Positions 38,280 to 47,346 are shown, counted from the stretch's first letter. The stretch is 64,000 nt of DNA from Bacteroidales bacterium (GCA_014860585.1 JACZJL010000176.1:1-64000), one strand, 5' to 3'. Notes: generated by a model from the sequence alone, not told the origin. Numbers and translations are program-made.

Positions 38280-39929
38280 ATGAAAATCGCAATCGCTCAA
38301 CTTAGTTATCATGTTGGGAATTTTGAAGGTAATGTATTAAAAATCAAAACCACCATACAGAAGGCCAAAGAGGCCGGCGCCGATTTGGTGATTTTTGCCG
38401 AGTTGTCTGTTTCAGGTTATCCGCCCCGCGATTTTCTCGAGTTCGATGATTTTATTGATAAATGTCAAAAAGCGGTTACCGAAATTGCTGCAAAATGCAA
38501 AGGGATAGCAGCTATTGTTGGAACTCCTACCCTAAACCCTGAATTTGAAGGAAAAGACCTTTATAACTCGGCTTGCTTCCTTTACGATGGAATGGTGCGG
38601 CACGTCAGGCACAAAACGCTCCTTCCAAACTACGATGTTTTTGATGAGTATCGTTACTTCGAACCAAACAAGAAGTGGGAAGTTATTGAATATAAAAGCC
38701 AGAAAATCGCTCTGACAATCTGTGAAGACCTTTGGAACGTAGGTAATGACCCGATGTACACTGTGAATCCGATGGATAAACTGGCTGAACACGAGCTTGA
38801 TCTGATGATTAATATCGCCGCCTCACCATTCAATTATAACCAGCATCAGATCAGAACCGGTGTTCTTCGCGAAAATGCAAAAATGTATCACCTGCCGCTT
38901 TTTTATGTCAACCATGTTGGCGCCCAGACTGAGCTGCTCTTCGATGGCGGGTCAATGGTCATTGATCCCAATGGAAAAATCGTCCATGAACTAAACTATT
39001 TTGAAGAGGATTTTCTCATTGTGGACACTTTCAGTTTAAAGGCTGGTAATTGTGAGCGTCAAACAGACAAATATCCCAGCGACCAGATCAAAACAGGACT
39101 TATTCACGATGCGTTGATCATGGGGATTAAAACCTATTTCCACAAACTTGGATTTACCAAGGCAATCCTTGGCCTTTCCGGTGGCATTGATTCTGCAGTG
39201 ACCCTTGCCCTGGCTATACGGGCTCTGGGGAAAGAAAATGTGATTTCGGTATTATTGCCCTCGCAATATTCATCCGATCATTCGGTTGACGATTCACGGG
39301 AATTGCTCAAAAACACCGGATCACCGCATTTTACCCTTCCAATTCATGAGGCCCATCAAACATTCAAACAAACACTAAAACCCATCTTCGGCAATCCGCC
39401 CTCAGGCCTGACCGACGAAAACCTGCAGGCACGCATCCGTGGAGTTTACCTGATGGCAATGGCAAACAAATACGGTTATATCCTTCTCAATACTTCCAAC
39501 AAAAGCGAAGCCGCCGTGGGTTACGGAACTCTTTACGGTGATATGAACGGCGGTATCTCTGTGCTTGGCGATGTTTATAAAACAGAAGTGTTCGACCTGG
39601 CCAGATACATCAACCTCGAAGGCGAAATAATCCCCGAAAACATCATCACCAAACCTCCCTCAGCCGAACTGCGACCTAACCAAAAAGACTCCGATTCCCT
39701 GCCCGATTACGACATTCTCGACAAAATTCTTTACCAATACATCGAGCAGCGGAAAGGTCCTAAAGAACTAATCACCATGGGTTTCGATGAAGACCTTGTC
39801 AAGCGAACCCTCAAGCTGGTCAATACCAACGAATACAAACGCTACCAAACGCCACCCATCCTCCGCGTCTCCCCCAAAGCCTTCGGCATGGGCCGCAGAA
39901 TGCCAATCGTGGCGAAGTATTTGGGGTAA
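38280..39929 (+). CDS. nadE: Glutamine-dependent NAD+ synthetase
   Basis: The 549-residue enzyme has an N-terminal nitrilase-type glutaminase domain (residues 1-260; FAELSVSGYPPRD, catalytic Cys in LTICEDLW) and a C-terminal synthetase domain with the pyrophosphate loop GLSGGIDSAVTLALAI. It amidates deamido-NAD using glutamine and ATP. Typical length and all catalytic motifs are present. Confidence 0.96.
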   Translation: MKIAIAQLSYHVGNFEGNVLKIKTTIQKAKEAGADLVIFAELSVSGYPPRDFLEFDDFIDKCQKAVTEIAAKCKGIAAIVGTPTLNPEFEGKDLYNSACFLYDGMVRHVRHKTLLPNYDVFDEYRYFEPNKKWEVIEYKSQKIALTICEDLWNVGNDPMYTVNPMDKLAEHELDLMINIAASPFNYNQHQIRTGVLRENAKMYHLPLFYVNHVGAQTELLFDGGSMVIDPNGKIVHELNYFEEDFLIVDTFSLKAGNCERQTDKYPSDQIKTGLIHDALIMGIKTYFHKLGFTKAILGLSGGIDSAVTLALAIRALGKENVISVLLPSQYSSDHSVDDSRELLKNTGSPHFTLPIHEAHQTFKQTLKPIFGNPPSGLTDENLQARIRGVYLMAMANKYGYILLNTSNKSEAAVGYGTLYGDMNGGISVLGDVYKTEVFDLARYINLEGEIIPENIITKPPSAELRPNQKDSDSLPDYDILDKILYQYIEQRKGPKELITMGFDEDLVKRTLKLVNTNEYKRYQTPPILRVSPKAFGMGRRMPIVAKYLG

Positions 39930-39988
39930 AATTTAGATGATTATCAATCATCTTATATAATTTTCTACACTGTTTCTATTCTCCTTCG

Positions 39989-39996
39989 TATTTTTG
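39989..39996 (+). promoter_or_regulatory. -7 promoter element TATTTTTG
   Basis: TATTTTTG matches the TAnnTTTG consensus and lies 8 bases before the start of the IPExxxVDY-type gene. This implies an almost leaderless transcript. The -33 element is not obvious. Confidence 0.45.
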
Positions 39997-40004
39997 CCCC
40001 CTCT

Positions 40005-40541
40005 ATGAAAAAGAAAAATGTCATTTCCCTGACGGATGGGCAAAATAGTTTCACTATCTTCAGCCTGAGCGCCAATGTTGAGGATTTCAGACTGGCGTTT
40101 CTATTGAACAGGAAACTTGGATTGCAATTGCATCGCGAGGATAATCTGATGGTTTTCCCGGACAGCAAAAGTGATCCCACGCCCTTTTCATTTTTTCATT
40201 TCAACAGGGATAAACAAACCTGCTTCTACCTGATCCACAATCTGAACGAGCAACAACCACTGATTAATAATTATTTTTTGCTGATCAACGGGTTCTTTAC
40301 CCCTGGCGATGAAAATGACCTCTTGTCTGCAATAGGTGAAATACATGAGGTGCTGTCGGTGAATCCTTTTAAACTGTCGGAAAGTCATTCATCAAAAAAA
40401 GGGCAGAAAAAAACACTGGAATTGATCAACGCAATTCTGACCGACCTTGAGTACCATACGTTGGAAGTGAACCGCAAAAAAAATGAAGGACAGGTTCAAT
40501 TGAAAATTAAAGAGCCCACTTCGATTAAAAAATTATACTGA
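40005..40541 (+). CDS. IPExxxVDY-type protein
   Basis: The 178-residue protein matches the Bacteroidota family usually encoded right before pyruvate kinase (FTIFSLSANVEDFRLAFLLNRKLGLQL, FFHFNRDKQTCFYLIHN). Its stop overlaps the pyk start by one base (TGATG). Function unknown; the strict linkage suggests a role tied to pyruvate kinase or to its expression. Confidence 0.85.
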   Translation: MKKKNVISLTDGQNSFTIFSLSANVEDFRLAFLLNRKLGLQLHREDNLMVFPDSKSDPTPFSFFHFNRDKQTCFYLIHNLNEQQPLINNYFLLINGFFTPGDENDLLSAIGEIHEVLSVNPFKLSESHSSKKGQKKTLELINAILTDLEYHTLEVNRKKNEGQVQLKIKEPTSIKKLY

Positions 40542-41965
40542 TGAAAACCAAGATTGTAGCTACAATAGGACCTGCAAGTTCCTCCAGACAAACGCTTGAA
40601 CAACTGATCAGTGCCGGTGTCGACGTTTTACGTCTCAACTTTTCACACGGCAACTATAGTGAATTTGAGCGGATCATAACTGACATCAGGGAGTTGAACC
40701 GTAAAATGGACACGCATGTTGCCATCCTGGCCGATTTACAGGGGCCAAAAATCCGGATTGGTGAGATCGAAGGTGGTGGAATGATAATCCGCAAAGGGGA
40801 CCAACTGATCTTAACAACAAATCGGGATCATACTGGTAAAAATCAAATTTTCATCAACTATGGTGATTTCCCTAAAGATGTGAAGCCTGGAGAAAAAATC
40901 CTTCTGGATGATGGCAAATTTACCCTTCAGATCGTTGAAACGGATGGCATAACAGAAGTGAAGGCCGAAGTGGTGATCGGCGGAAAACTTATGCCCCGCA
41001 AGGGGGTGAATCTGCCCGACACTAAAATTTCGCTGCCATCGCTTTCGGAAAAAGACAAGATGGATATTCGCTTCATCCTGGAACATGACATTGAGTGGGT
41101 AGGACTTTCATTTGTACGGTCTGCTGCAGATATCATCGAACTCTCATCTTTTATTTCTCAGCTATTGCCCAGGCATAAACCCTTTATTATGGCCAAAATA
41201 GAGAAACCTGAGGCTGTGGAAGCCATTGACGAAATTCTGACTGTTGCCGATGGAATAATGATTGCCAGAGGCGATTTGGGTGTAGAAGTTCCACTTCAGG
41301 CGGTTCCGCTGATTCAGAAACAAATCGTGAAAAAATGCATGGAGTATGGGAAACCCGTGATCATTGCCACCCAAATGATGGAAGGGATGATCACCAATTC
41401 AAGACCAACCCGTGCCGAGGTGAACGACGTGGCCAACTCGGTGATGGACGGTGCTGATGCATTGATGCTTAGCGGGGAAACCTCTGTGGGGACTTTCCCG
41501 GTGGAAACTGTTGAAACCATGCAGAAGATCATCAGTGAAGTGGAGGATTTTGAAGATATTTATCACCGTCAACACCAACCTGTTGTGGACAATAACCCAA
41601 GGTTCATCTCTGATTCCATCATATACAGTGGCGTGAATATGGCGCACGAAGCCAAAGCCAGAGCAATCGTATCGGTGGCTTCAAGCGGGTATTCGGTGAT
41701 CAAAATTTCGTCTCACCGCCCAAAGGCAGATATATTTGCCTTTGCACCAAATGACTTCCTGTTGAGACAATTAAACCTGATATGGGGAGTTACTCCGATT
41801 TTTTTTGACAAAATACTCGACACCGACCAAACCATTTCTGACATGATGACTGAACTTAAAGAGCGGGGTTTTGCAAAGCAAAACGACCTGGTTGTTCATA
41901 TCTCCAACATGCCGATCAATCAGCCCGGGAAGTCGAATATGTTGAAATTGAGCTACATGGAATAG
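40541..41965 (+). CDS. pyk: Pyruvate kinase
   Basis: The 474-residue enzyme has KIVATIGPASSSRQTLEQLI at the N-terminus, the active-site segment FIMAKIEKPEAVEAIDEIL and the MIARGDLGVEVPL motif. It makes pyruvate and ATP from PEP and ADP. It is coupled to the preceding gene. Confidence 0.97.
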   Translation: MKTKIVATIGPASSSRQTLEQLISAGVDVLRLNFSHGNYSEFERIITDIRELNRKMDTHVAILADLQGPKIRIGEIEGGGMIIRKGDQLILTTNRDHTGKNQIFINYGDFPKDVKPGEKILLDDGKFTLQIVETDGITEVKAEVVIGGKLMPRKGVNLPDTKISLPSLSEKDKMDIRFILEHDIEWVGLSFVRSAADIIELSSFISQLLPRHKPFIMAKIEKPEAVEAIDEILTVADGIMIARGDLGVEVPLQAVPLIQKQIVKKCMEYGKPVIIATQMMEGMITNSRPTRAEVNDVANSVMDGADALMLSGETSVGTFPVETVETMQKIISEVEDFEDIYHRQHQPVVDNNPRFISDSIIYSGVNMAHEAKARAIVSVASSGYSVIKISSHRPKADIFAFAPNDFLLRQLNLIWGVTPIFFDKILDTDQTISDMMTELKERGFAKQNDLVVHISNMPINQPGKSNMLKLSYME

Positions 41966-42027
41966 TAGGCAGGGTGTAAATAAGCAGGAGCAAATTGATT
42001 TGTGAAATGCCTTTTTACCAAATGACA

Positions 42028-42804
42028 CTAATTGAGCCGGATAAAATTGTAGGTAATCGTCCCGACCTGCTGATCAGGAGCGTTGGGGTCAGGAGTGAAA
42101 GCCGCTTTAAGTGCTGCATCTTCAGCCAATTTGATGAGACTTTGATCAGAAATGTTTGTGCCTTGCACCCCAGGTTGCGTGCGGACAACTTTTCCCTGCT
42201 TGTTTACCCAAATACGAATCACAATTTTTCCCTGCTCCCGCGAATCGTAAGGCGGTTTTGGCAAATGAATGGAGCCGCGTCCTTCGAGACTAAACGACAC
42301 ACCATCACCCAACCCACCTTTTCCGTCCGGTTTCTTACTGTCTTTCGACCCGGTTTCTTTTCCCTGGTCGGCAAGATCAGACTGGTCGCCCTGGTTCCCC
42401 GATTCATCGGTTGCTTTTTGGTTGGGTGTGTAAAGTGCACGGGGGTTCACCACAGGTTCCTCTTTCGGGGGAATTACTTTTTCAACCGGCTTTTCTTCCT
42501 TTTTTTCAATCTCTTTTGGCTTAATTTCCTCTATCGACGGAGTTTCTTCATTGTTTTGAGTGATGATTTCCTTTGGTTCATTTTTTGGAACAACAGGTTC
42601 GACGCGCTGAACAGGTTTTATTTCTTCGGGCTGAGTAAGTCCTGAGCCAGTTTCGGAATAACCAAGACTTACTTCCACCCCTTCCTCACCCGGCAGGGGC
42701 AACGGTGTGCGCAGGGCAAGCAGAAAAAGCGCCAGCAGCATGGCTACATGAAAGATGATTGTGCCAACGATACCCCGTATTCTGTTTTTCTGTTCTTCCA
42801 TCAT
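42028..42804 (-). CDS. TonB-family energy transducer
   Basis: This 258-residue protein has an N-terminal membrane helix (IIFHVAMLLALFLLAL), a Pro/Glu/Lys-rich periplasmic linker at residues 55-150 and a TonB-like C-terminal domain (KIVIRIWVNKQGKVVRTQPGVQGT). It passes proton-motive force from ExbB/ExbD to outer-membrane receptors. It follows the exbD gene by 5 bases in the operon ExbB-ExbD-TonB. Confidence 0.9.
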   Translation of the reverse strand: MMEEQKNRIRGIVGTIIFHVAMLLALFLLALRTPLPLPGEEGVEVSLGYSETGSGLTQPEEIKPVQRVEPVVPKNEPKEIITQNNEETPSIEEIKPKEIEKKEEKPVEKVIPPKEEPVVNPRALYTPNQKATDESGNQGDQSDLADQGKETGSKDSKKPDGKGGLGDGVSFSLEGRGSIHLPKPPYDSREQGKIVIRIWVNKQGKVVRTQPGVQGTNISDQSLIKLAEDAALKAAFTPDPNAPDQQVGTITYNFIRLN

Positions 42805-42809
42805 TTGAA

Positions 42810-43220
42810 TTAATTTGGCCTGGTGGCTAAAATCACCTTGTGCTTTGTACTGTAACGATCGTTTACTTTATTCACGGCATCAATCACATTTACAACGTAT
42901 TGCACCGGAACCGACTGATCGGCGCGCAAAACTACAGAGCCATCTACCTGCCCGGCCAGGCTCTCTCCAATCATGGGTTCCATTTGGTCAAGGGTGATTT
43001 CCGTTTCGTTTAAAAAATACTCGAACCGGTCGTTGATGTAAACGGTTACGGTTTGCTTTGCCATGGTTTTACTACTGCTTTGGGGCAGTAAAAGTTTGAT
43101 CGCATTTGGTGCAACCAGCGTTGAAGTCAACATGAAGAAGATCAGCAACAGAAATACCAGATCCGACATGGAAGCCATGCTAAAAGCTGCACTTCGCTTA
43201 TTTCTTGTTTGAATAGCCAT
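42810..43220 (-). CDS. exbD: ExbD/TolR-type biopolymer transport protein
   Basis: The start is the ATG at 43220 (MAIQTRNKRSAAFSMASMSDL), 10 bases after the ExbB stop; the open frame upstream overlaps ExbB. The 136-residue protein has one membrane helix with the conserved Asp (MSDLVFLLLIFFML) and a periplasmic domain. It forms the proton-channel complex with ExbB. Confidence 0.93.
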   Translation of the reverse strand: MAIQTRNKRSAAFSMASMSDLVFLLLIFFMLTSTLVAPNAIKLLLPQSSSKTMAKQTVTVYINDRFEYFLNETEITLDQMEPMIGESLAGQVDGSVVLRADQSVPVQYVVNVIDAVNKVNDRYSTKHKVILATRPN

Positions 43221-43230
43221 AGTTGTTCTT

Positions 43231-43920
43231 TTATTCTGCGGGCTCGTGTAAAACATCCATAAATTCCGATGCCCTTGCTTCCAGTTTAAAGACGAGTTTT
43301 TCGACCCTGGCCACAAGAATATTGTAACAGATGAAAGCAATGATACCCACCACCAGTCCTGCCACCGTAGTAATCATGGCCTGGTAAATCCCGGTTGATA
43401 AAAGTGCAATATCAATATTGTTACCGGCCATCGACATGTCATAAAATGCCCTGATCATTCCGATAACGGTGCCAAGGAAACCCAGCATGGGGCCTGCGCC
43501 GGCGATAGTGGCCAGTCCGGCAATGTTTTTTTCAAGTCTCGAAACCTCCAGTTTGCCCACATTCTCGATGGCAGCATTGATGTCGTTGAGTGGCTTGCCG
43601 ATCCTGAGCAATCCTTTTTCGATCATTCGGGAAATAGGGTTTGATGTTCGGCGGCAAAGTGCCAATGCTGCGTCAATCTTTCCGTCGTGGATAAAATCAC
43701 GGATGTGGTTCATGAAGTTGTTGTCTTCTTTTGAAGCCTGGTTGATGATCAAAAACCGTTCGATGAAAATGTAGATGGCAATCACTGAAAAAATACCAAG
43801 GATGATCATGATCCAGCCGCCTTTGGCTACAAGTTCCCACAATGACATCGAAATTTCCCCGGCTTCCACATTCATGGCTTGTCCGGCCTGGTTGATCTGC
43901 AATAAAATACCTGCTAACAT
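43231..43920 (-). CDS. exbB: MotA/TolQ/ExbB proton-channel protein
   Basis: The 229-residue protein has three membrane helices and the family core NIAGLATIAGAGPMLGFLGTVIGMIRAFYDM...GIYQAMITTVAGLVVGI. With ExbD it forms the motor that energises TonB. It is the first gene of the operon. Confidence 0.93.
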   Translation of the reverse strand: MLAGILLQINQAGQAMNVEAGEISMSLWELVAKGGWIMIILGIFSVIAIYIFIERFLIINQASKEDNNFMNHIRDFIHDGKIDAALALCRRTSNPISRMIEKGLLRIGKPLNDINAAIENVGKLEVSRLEKNIAGLATIAGAGPMLGFLGTVIGMIRAFYDMSMAGNNIDIALLSTGIYQAMITTVAGLVVGIIAFICYNILVARVEKLVFKLEARASEFMDVLHEPAE

Positions 43921-44198
43921 ATTGTTCAGATTAATTGATTCAATTTTTGAAGTTATTCTCTTAAACGTTAACGTTGTGTGATTATTAGAAAAGCAACAGT
44001 AATTTTCAGGCTAATGGGTGTTAACCCCGTTAAAGTCACATTAATCATTAGGGAGCATAAATTGTCGAACTATGTGATTTAGTTGGCCTTAACCCTGATT
44101 TATGCAAAAGTCATCCCATTGGGAGAAAATATTTGAAGCATTTGCAAATGAATTAGAATTTCATAGTCGATTAAGCATTTCAAATGCATATTCTGGGT

Positions 44199-45176
44199 TT
44201 AATTCATCATCCTTACCGCATGCCTGATCTCATCCCAGGATTGTTGACTCATTTTTGCTCCCATCACTTCAATGACCTTTCCAGCCAACAGAGCGCCAAC
44301 TCTTCCACAGGTCTCCAGCGAAAGTTGGTTGGCCATTCCATACAGAAACCCGGCAGCATACAAATCGCCGGCGCCTGTGGTGTCGATGCTGTTAGCTTTT
44401 ATCACACCAATCTGATGGGTTTTTTCACCGGAATGAATCAATGATCCTTTTTCTCCAATTTTAACCACACAACAAGAGGTGATTTTTGATATTTCGTGTA
44501 ATGCCTGTTCTGGTTCAAGCCCGGTGAATGCCCTTGCTTCGTCTTCGTTGGCAAAAACAATATCCACATGGTCATTGATGATTTTGGTTAAAAAGCCGAG
44601 GTTTGCAAGAACCACATCAAAACTTGCCAGGTCAAGTGAAACCAATGCTCCGGAATTCTTTGCGAGAAGGATGGCTTTACTGAGTAATTCAGTATTCTGG
44701 ATTAAATAACCTTCGATATGAAAGATATCGTACCCCTCAAACATCGTTTCTGTGATATCTTCTGGTGTGAGCTCAATGGCGCAACCAAGATTCACTGCAA
44801 AGGTCCGCTCGGAGTCAGGCGTGACGAGGGCTACTGCAATACCGGTAGGAGCAATTCCTCTGTACAATAGTGGTTTGATTCCGCTTCTCAGCATGTCTTC
44901 TTCCATAAATCTCCCAAGATCATCCTCTGCCACTTTCCCTATAAAACCGGTTTCGATGCCAAGGTTTGCGAGTCCGTTCATTGTATTTGCAGCCGATCCT
45001 CCAGGCGCTTTTTCCATTGGCAGGTTTTTCAGTCTGCCGAGCAGCCGTTCAATAAAACCGGCATCCACAAGCTTCATTCCCCCTTTCAGCAATCCAAACT
45101 CATTAAAAATCCCTTCATCTTCAATCCTTATCATAATGTCCACCAGGGCATTACCCATTCCTAATATCTTACCCAT
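44199..45176 (-). CDS. PfkB-family kinase, adenosine-kinase-like
   Basis: The 325-residue protein shows the ribokinase fold: PGGSAANTMNGLANLG near residue 58 and the ATP/catalytic motif DTTGAGDLYAAGFLYG near residue 265. The closest known relatives in Bacteroidota are annotated as adenosine kinases. It phosphorylates a nucleoside or sugar; the exact substrate cannot be read from the sequence. Confidence 0.88.
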   Translation of the reverse strand: MGKILGMGNALVDIMIRIEDEGIFNEFGLLKGGMKLVDAGFIERLLGRLKNLPMEKAPGGSAANTMNGLANLGIETGFIGKVAEDDLGRFMEEDMLRSGIKPLLYRGIAPTGIAVALVTPDSERTFAVNLGCAIELTPEDITETMFEGYDIFHIEGYLIQNTELLSKAILLAKNSGALVSLDLASFDVVLANLGFLTKIINDHVDIVFANEDEARAFTGLEPEQALHEISKITSCCVVKIGEKGSLIHSGEKTHQIGVIKANSIDTTGAGDLYAAGFLYGMANQLSLETCGRVGALLAGKVIEVMGAKMSQQSWDEIRHAVRMMN

Positions 45177-45241
45177 TCCAGCTGTGTTAAACTTAAATTG
45201 AAAAATTTCAGCAAAAGTATTTTTAATTTACAAAAAGTATC

Positions 45242-45249
45242 TATTTTTG
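45242..45249 (+). promoter_or_regulatory. -7 element upstream of the tRNA-Asn region
   Basis: TATTTTTG matches the TAnnTTTG consensus and lies 54 bases before the first tRNA-Asn-like sequence. It may drive the region. Confidence 0.4.
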
Positions 45250-45302
45250 CAGCCGCTTTTTCAGGAACAGTTCTTTAAAAAAAGCACTGAAATTTTAAAA
45301 AT

Positions 45303-45364
45303 TCCTCCTTAGCTCAGTTGGTTAGAGTGCCGTACCTACGGCATTAATCAGAGGGTCGCAGAGG
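45303..45364 (+). pseudogene. Broken tRNA-Asn copy 1
   Basis: The acceptor and D arm (TCCTCCTTAGCTCAGTTGGT...) equal those of the intact tRNA-Asn. The anticodon-arm sequence CATCTGACTG is replaced by a 16-base palindrome-like insert (TGCCGTACCTACGGCA), after which the sequence returns to TTAATCAGAGGGTCGC and stops. The T arm and 3' acceptor strand are missing, so it cannot fold as a tRNA. Confidence 0.8.
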
Positions 45365-45385
45365 AAAAATTGAAATAATGAACAT

Positions 45386-45459
45386 TCCTCCTTAGCTCAG
45401 TTGGTTAGAGCATCTGACTGTTAATCAGAGGGTCGCTGGTTCAAGTCCAGCAGGGGGAG
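45386..45459 (+). tRNA. tRNA-Asn (anticodon GTT)
   Basis: The acceptor TCCTCCT pairs with AGGGGGA (one U-G wobble). The D arm GCTC...GAGC, the anticodon stem TCTGA/TCAGA with loop CTGTTAA, and the T arm GCTGG-TTCAAGT-CCAGC are all complete. The anticodon GTT reads Asn codons. The CCA end is not encoded. Confidence 0.97.
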
Positions 45460-45466
45460 CAACTTC

Positions 45467-45492
45467 AAAAGCCGGCAGATTGTCGGCTTTTT
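45467..45492 (+). terminator. Intrinsic terminator after tRNA-Asn
   Basis: AAAAGCCG pairs with CGGCTTTT around a nine-base loop, followed by T-rich sequence. It starts 8 bases after the tRNA. Confidence 0.75.
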
Positions 45493-45506
45493 GTATTTTT
45501 ACGGGT

Positions 45507-45809
45507 ATGTTTTACATCTACATACTTTACTCACGTTCCGCCGACAGATACTATGTCGGTCATACCGATGACTATCTTCGTCGTCTTGATGAGCACAGCA
45601 ATTCTGAACGAAATACTTACACTTCAAAGCATCGTCCGTGGGAATTGAAAGCCGTTTTTGAATGTGGAGATGACCGGGGTGAAGCTCAAAAGATCGAACT
45701 CTTCATCAAGAAACAGAAAAGCCGGAAGTTGATAGAAGGAATAATTCATGGGCAACTATTAACAGGAATATTAGCTCAGTTGGTTCGAGTGCCGCACGTG
45801 CGGCATTAA
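45507..45809 (+). CDS. GIY-YIG endonuclease-like protein
   Basis: The start is the ATG at 45507, giving 100 residues. The GIY-YIG pattern appears as FYIYILYS...RYYVGHT, followed by the Arg (YLRRLDEH) and the catalytic Glu region (EAQKIELFIKKQKSRKLIE). These small domain proteins are common in Bacteroidota and often lie beside tRNA genes. The last 13 residues (ILAQLVRVPHVRH) and the stop are encoded by the D arm and insert of a broken tRNA-Asn, so the original C-terminus has been replaced. Confidence 0.85.
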   Translation: MFYIYILYSRSADRYYVGHTDDYLRRLDEHSNSERNTYTSKHRPWELKAVFECGDDRGEAQKIELFIKKQKSRKLIEGIIHGQLLTGILAQLVRVPHVRH

Positions 45810-45913
45810 TCAGAGGCTTACCCCGAGAAGGCTTTGATTCGGGGGTGCACCCCGAGAGTTTACGATACAGGGTCGTTCCGGGAGCACAGTGATTCGGGAT
45901 CCAGCAGGGGGAG
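45768..45913 (+). pseudogene. Broken tRNA-Asn copy 2
   Basis: TATTAGCTCAGTTGGTTCGAG is a slightly changed D arm. The palindrome TGCCGCACGTGCGGCA follows at the same site as the insert in copy 1, then TTAATCAGAGG. Two further inserts (about 45819-45870 and 45876-45900) split GGTCG from CCAGCAGGGGGAG, the end of the T arm and acceptor. All tRNA-Asn parts are in order but split three times, so it is not functional. Confidence 0.8.
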
Positions 45914-46134
45914 TTTGATAATAAAGGGCTTAAAGATAATTTTTCTGTGAGCCTTTTTTTATTCCGGAACATTTCCGACACAAAATGTTGCTTAATGCAT
46001 ACTTATCTCAGTATTTCAAACCCTCAAATTCATCAAAAATTTGAAGATTTTTCTTTGAGAATTTTGACTTAACCCCCTAAAGGTTAAGCCTCCATTTGTG
46101 ACAATAAAAACTAAATTTGTTCAAAAATTCCTCT

Positions 46135-46899
46135 ATGACTCATCACAATGCCGACGAACATTTCAACAACAAATGGGACAACGCTTCCTGGTGGGACGAA
46201 TTTTACGACAAGAACAAGGATGATACGCTCAATATTGATCGTGATCCCCGGTATTTAATCAAAACCATTGAGAAAATCAACCGTCGTCCGCCGTTGAAAA
46301 TCCTTGATGCCGGAACCGGAATTTCCACACTTCCTGAATTTGCTGCATACCTGGGACATCATGTGGTAGCCGTTGATATTTCGCCAAAAGCCATCGAAAC
46401 AGGCAAAACACGCAAGGTGACAGAGAAAGACCTGATGCGTTGTCTTGGTGAAAGTTACAGCTGCCGGTATTTTCAAGGGAAGAGGGAATATCTCGATCGT
46501 GAAACCAAAAAGCCGGTGGACATCAGGATGGAACTGAATAAGCTGTTTCACCCATGGGGAGAATTGGTGGCCCGTGAGGTGATGGATTGGAACGATTCGG
46601 CGCTCATTGAAAAACAGGGAACTTTCGACATTGTGCTGAATCAAAATGGCCTACGGGCAGCATCGCCGGAACTGATCACGAAGTCTTTTCAGTCTTTCTA
46701 CCGGTTGCTCAACCCCGGCGGCATCCTTATCGAAACCAATATCATCGCCCTCGACCGGTTAGAACGCCTGGAACAGCAAGCCATCGCAGCAGGCTTCAGG
46801 GTGCTCACAGAATCCTGGGTAGTATTTGGAATCGAAAGCCTGAAGGTGGAATTAAACGATACTGAAAAGTATGCTTTATTTGGCTGGCCGACGGGGTAA
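46135..46899 (+). CDS. Class I SAM-dependent methyltransferase
   Basis: I start at the ATG at 46135 (MTHHNADEHFNNKWDNASW), since upstream codons start only at a TTG that lies inside the likely -7 element TAAATTTG (46112-46119). The 254-residue product has motif I ILDAGTGISTLPEFAAYLG and the acidic second strand HHVVAVDISPKAIE. Substrate unknown. The region KWDNASWWDEFYDKNKDDTL suggests a Bacteroidota-specific subgroup. Confidence 0.85.
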   Translation: MTHHNADEHFNNKWDNASWWDEFYDKNKDDTLNIDRDPRYLIKTIEKINRRPPLKILDAGTGISTLPEFAAYLGHHVVAVDISPKAIETGKTRKVTEKDLMRCLGESYSCRYFQGKREYLDRETKKPVDIRMELNKLFHPWGELVAREVMDWNDSALIEKQGTFDIVLNQNGLRAASPELITKSFQSFYRLLNPGGILIETNIIALDRLERLEQQAIAAGFRVLTESWVVFGIESLKVELNDTEKYALFGWPTG

Positions 46900-47256
46900 T
46901 CAATATAAAAAGGTGCTGACAGTTTCCAATGCATTTGTGTTAGTAAAAATTTTCTTGTCAAATTGGCCGATCAAATCTGCTCTGAATCCTGAAATAGCAA
47001 TACCTTCAACATTCGCTATCAGCGCACAGGCAGCCTGTTCGAAGCGCCGTTTAGCCGCCTGCCGGTTACTGATGAAAGGTATTTCAGGCATTTGGTGTAC
47101 TATATCCATAATAACCCCGTGCATCATGGCATCTGCGAAAGCATGATGGATTAACCGTGGTCGTCGTATCTCACCATGGGTTCTCTCAAGCCCACCAATC
47201 TGAAAAGAGACAAAGTGATCGGATGGTTCAATTCGAAATCTGAGTTTGTTGAGTTT
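46900..47256 (-). CDS. Hypothetical protein, uncertain
   Basis: An open frame on the minus strand runs from 47355, but its first 33 codons lie in a palindromic repeat and non-coding sequence. If it is a gene, the ATG at 47256 (MKLNKLRFRIEPSDHFVSFQ) is the best start, giving about 118 residues (NRQAAKRRFEQAACALIANVEG...). Composition is protein-like but I recognise no family. It may be a fragment. Confidence 0.35.
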   Translation of the reverse strand, partial: KLNKLRFRIEPSDHFVSFQIGGLERTHGEIRRPRLIHHAFADAMMHGVIMDIVHQMPEIPFISNRQAAKRRFEQAACALIANVEGIAISGFRADLIGQFDKKIFTNTNALETVSTFLY

Positions 47257-47311
47257 CATCAGAAAGAGCAGGATTTGGGGGAGATTGGGGATGTAATTAC
47301 GGAGGGGGAAT

Positions 47312-47346
47312 AAACCCGCCGGTATGCGAAGCTCCCGGCGGGGTTT
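47312..47346. repeat. GC-rich palindromic repeat, copy 1 of 3
   Basis: AAACCCGCCGG-TATGCGAAGCTC-CCGGCGGGGTTT is a hairpin of 11 bp. Near-identical copies lie at 48998-49032 and 63135-63169. All three sit at ends of genes in the accessory part of the window and may act as terminators or REP-like elements. Confidence 0.75.

Noticed and set aside
41995-42645. 216-residue frame on the plus strand opposite the TonB-family gene
   Set aside because: It mirrors the Pro/Glu/Lys-rich linker of TonB, which leaves the other strand open; the product is a biased Phe/Arg-rich sequence.
45768-45913. Second functional tRNA-Asn with introns
   Set aside because: The inserts break the anticodon arm and T arm, the D arm has changes, and bacterial tRNA introns at these sites do not look like this. 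It is a decayed copy.
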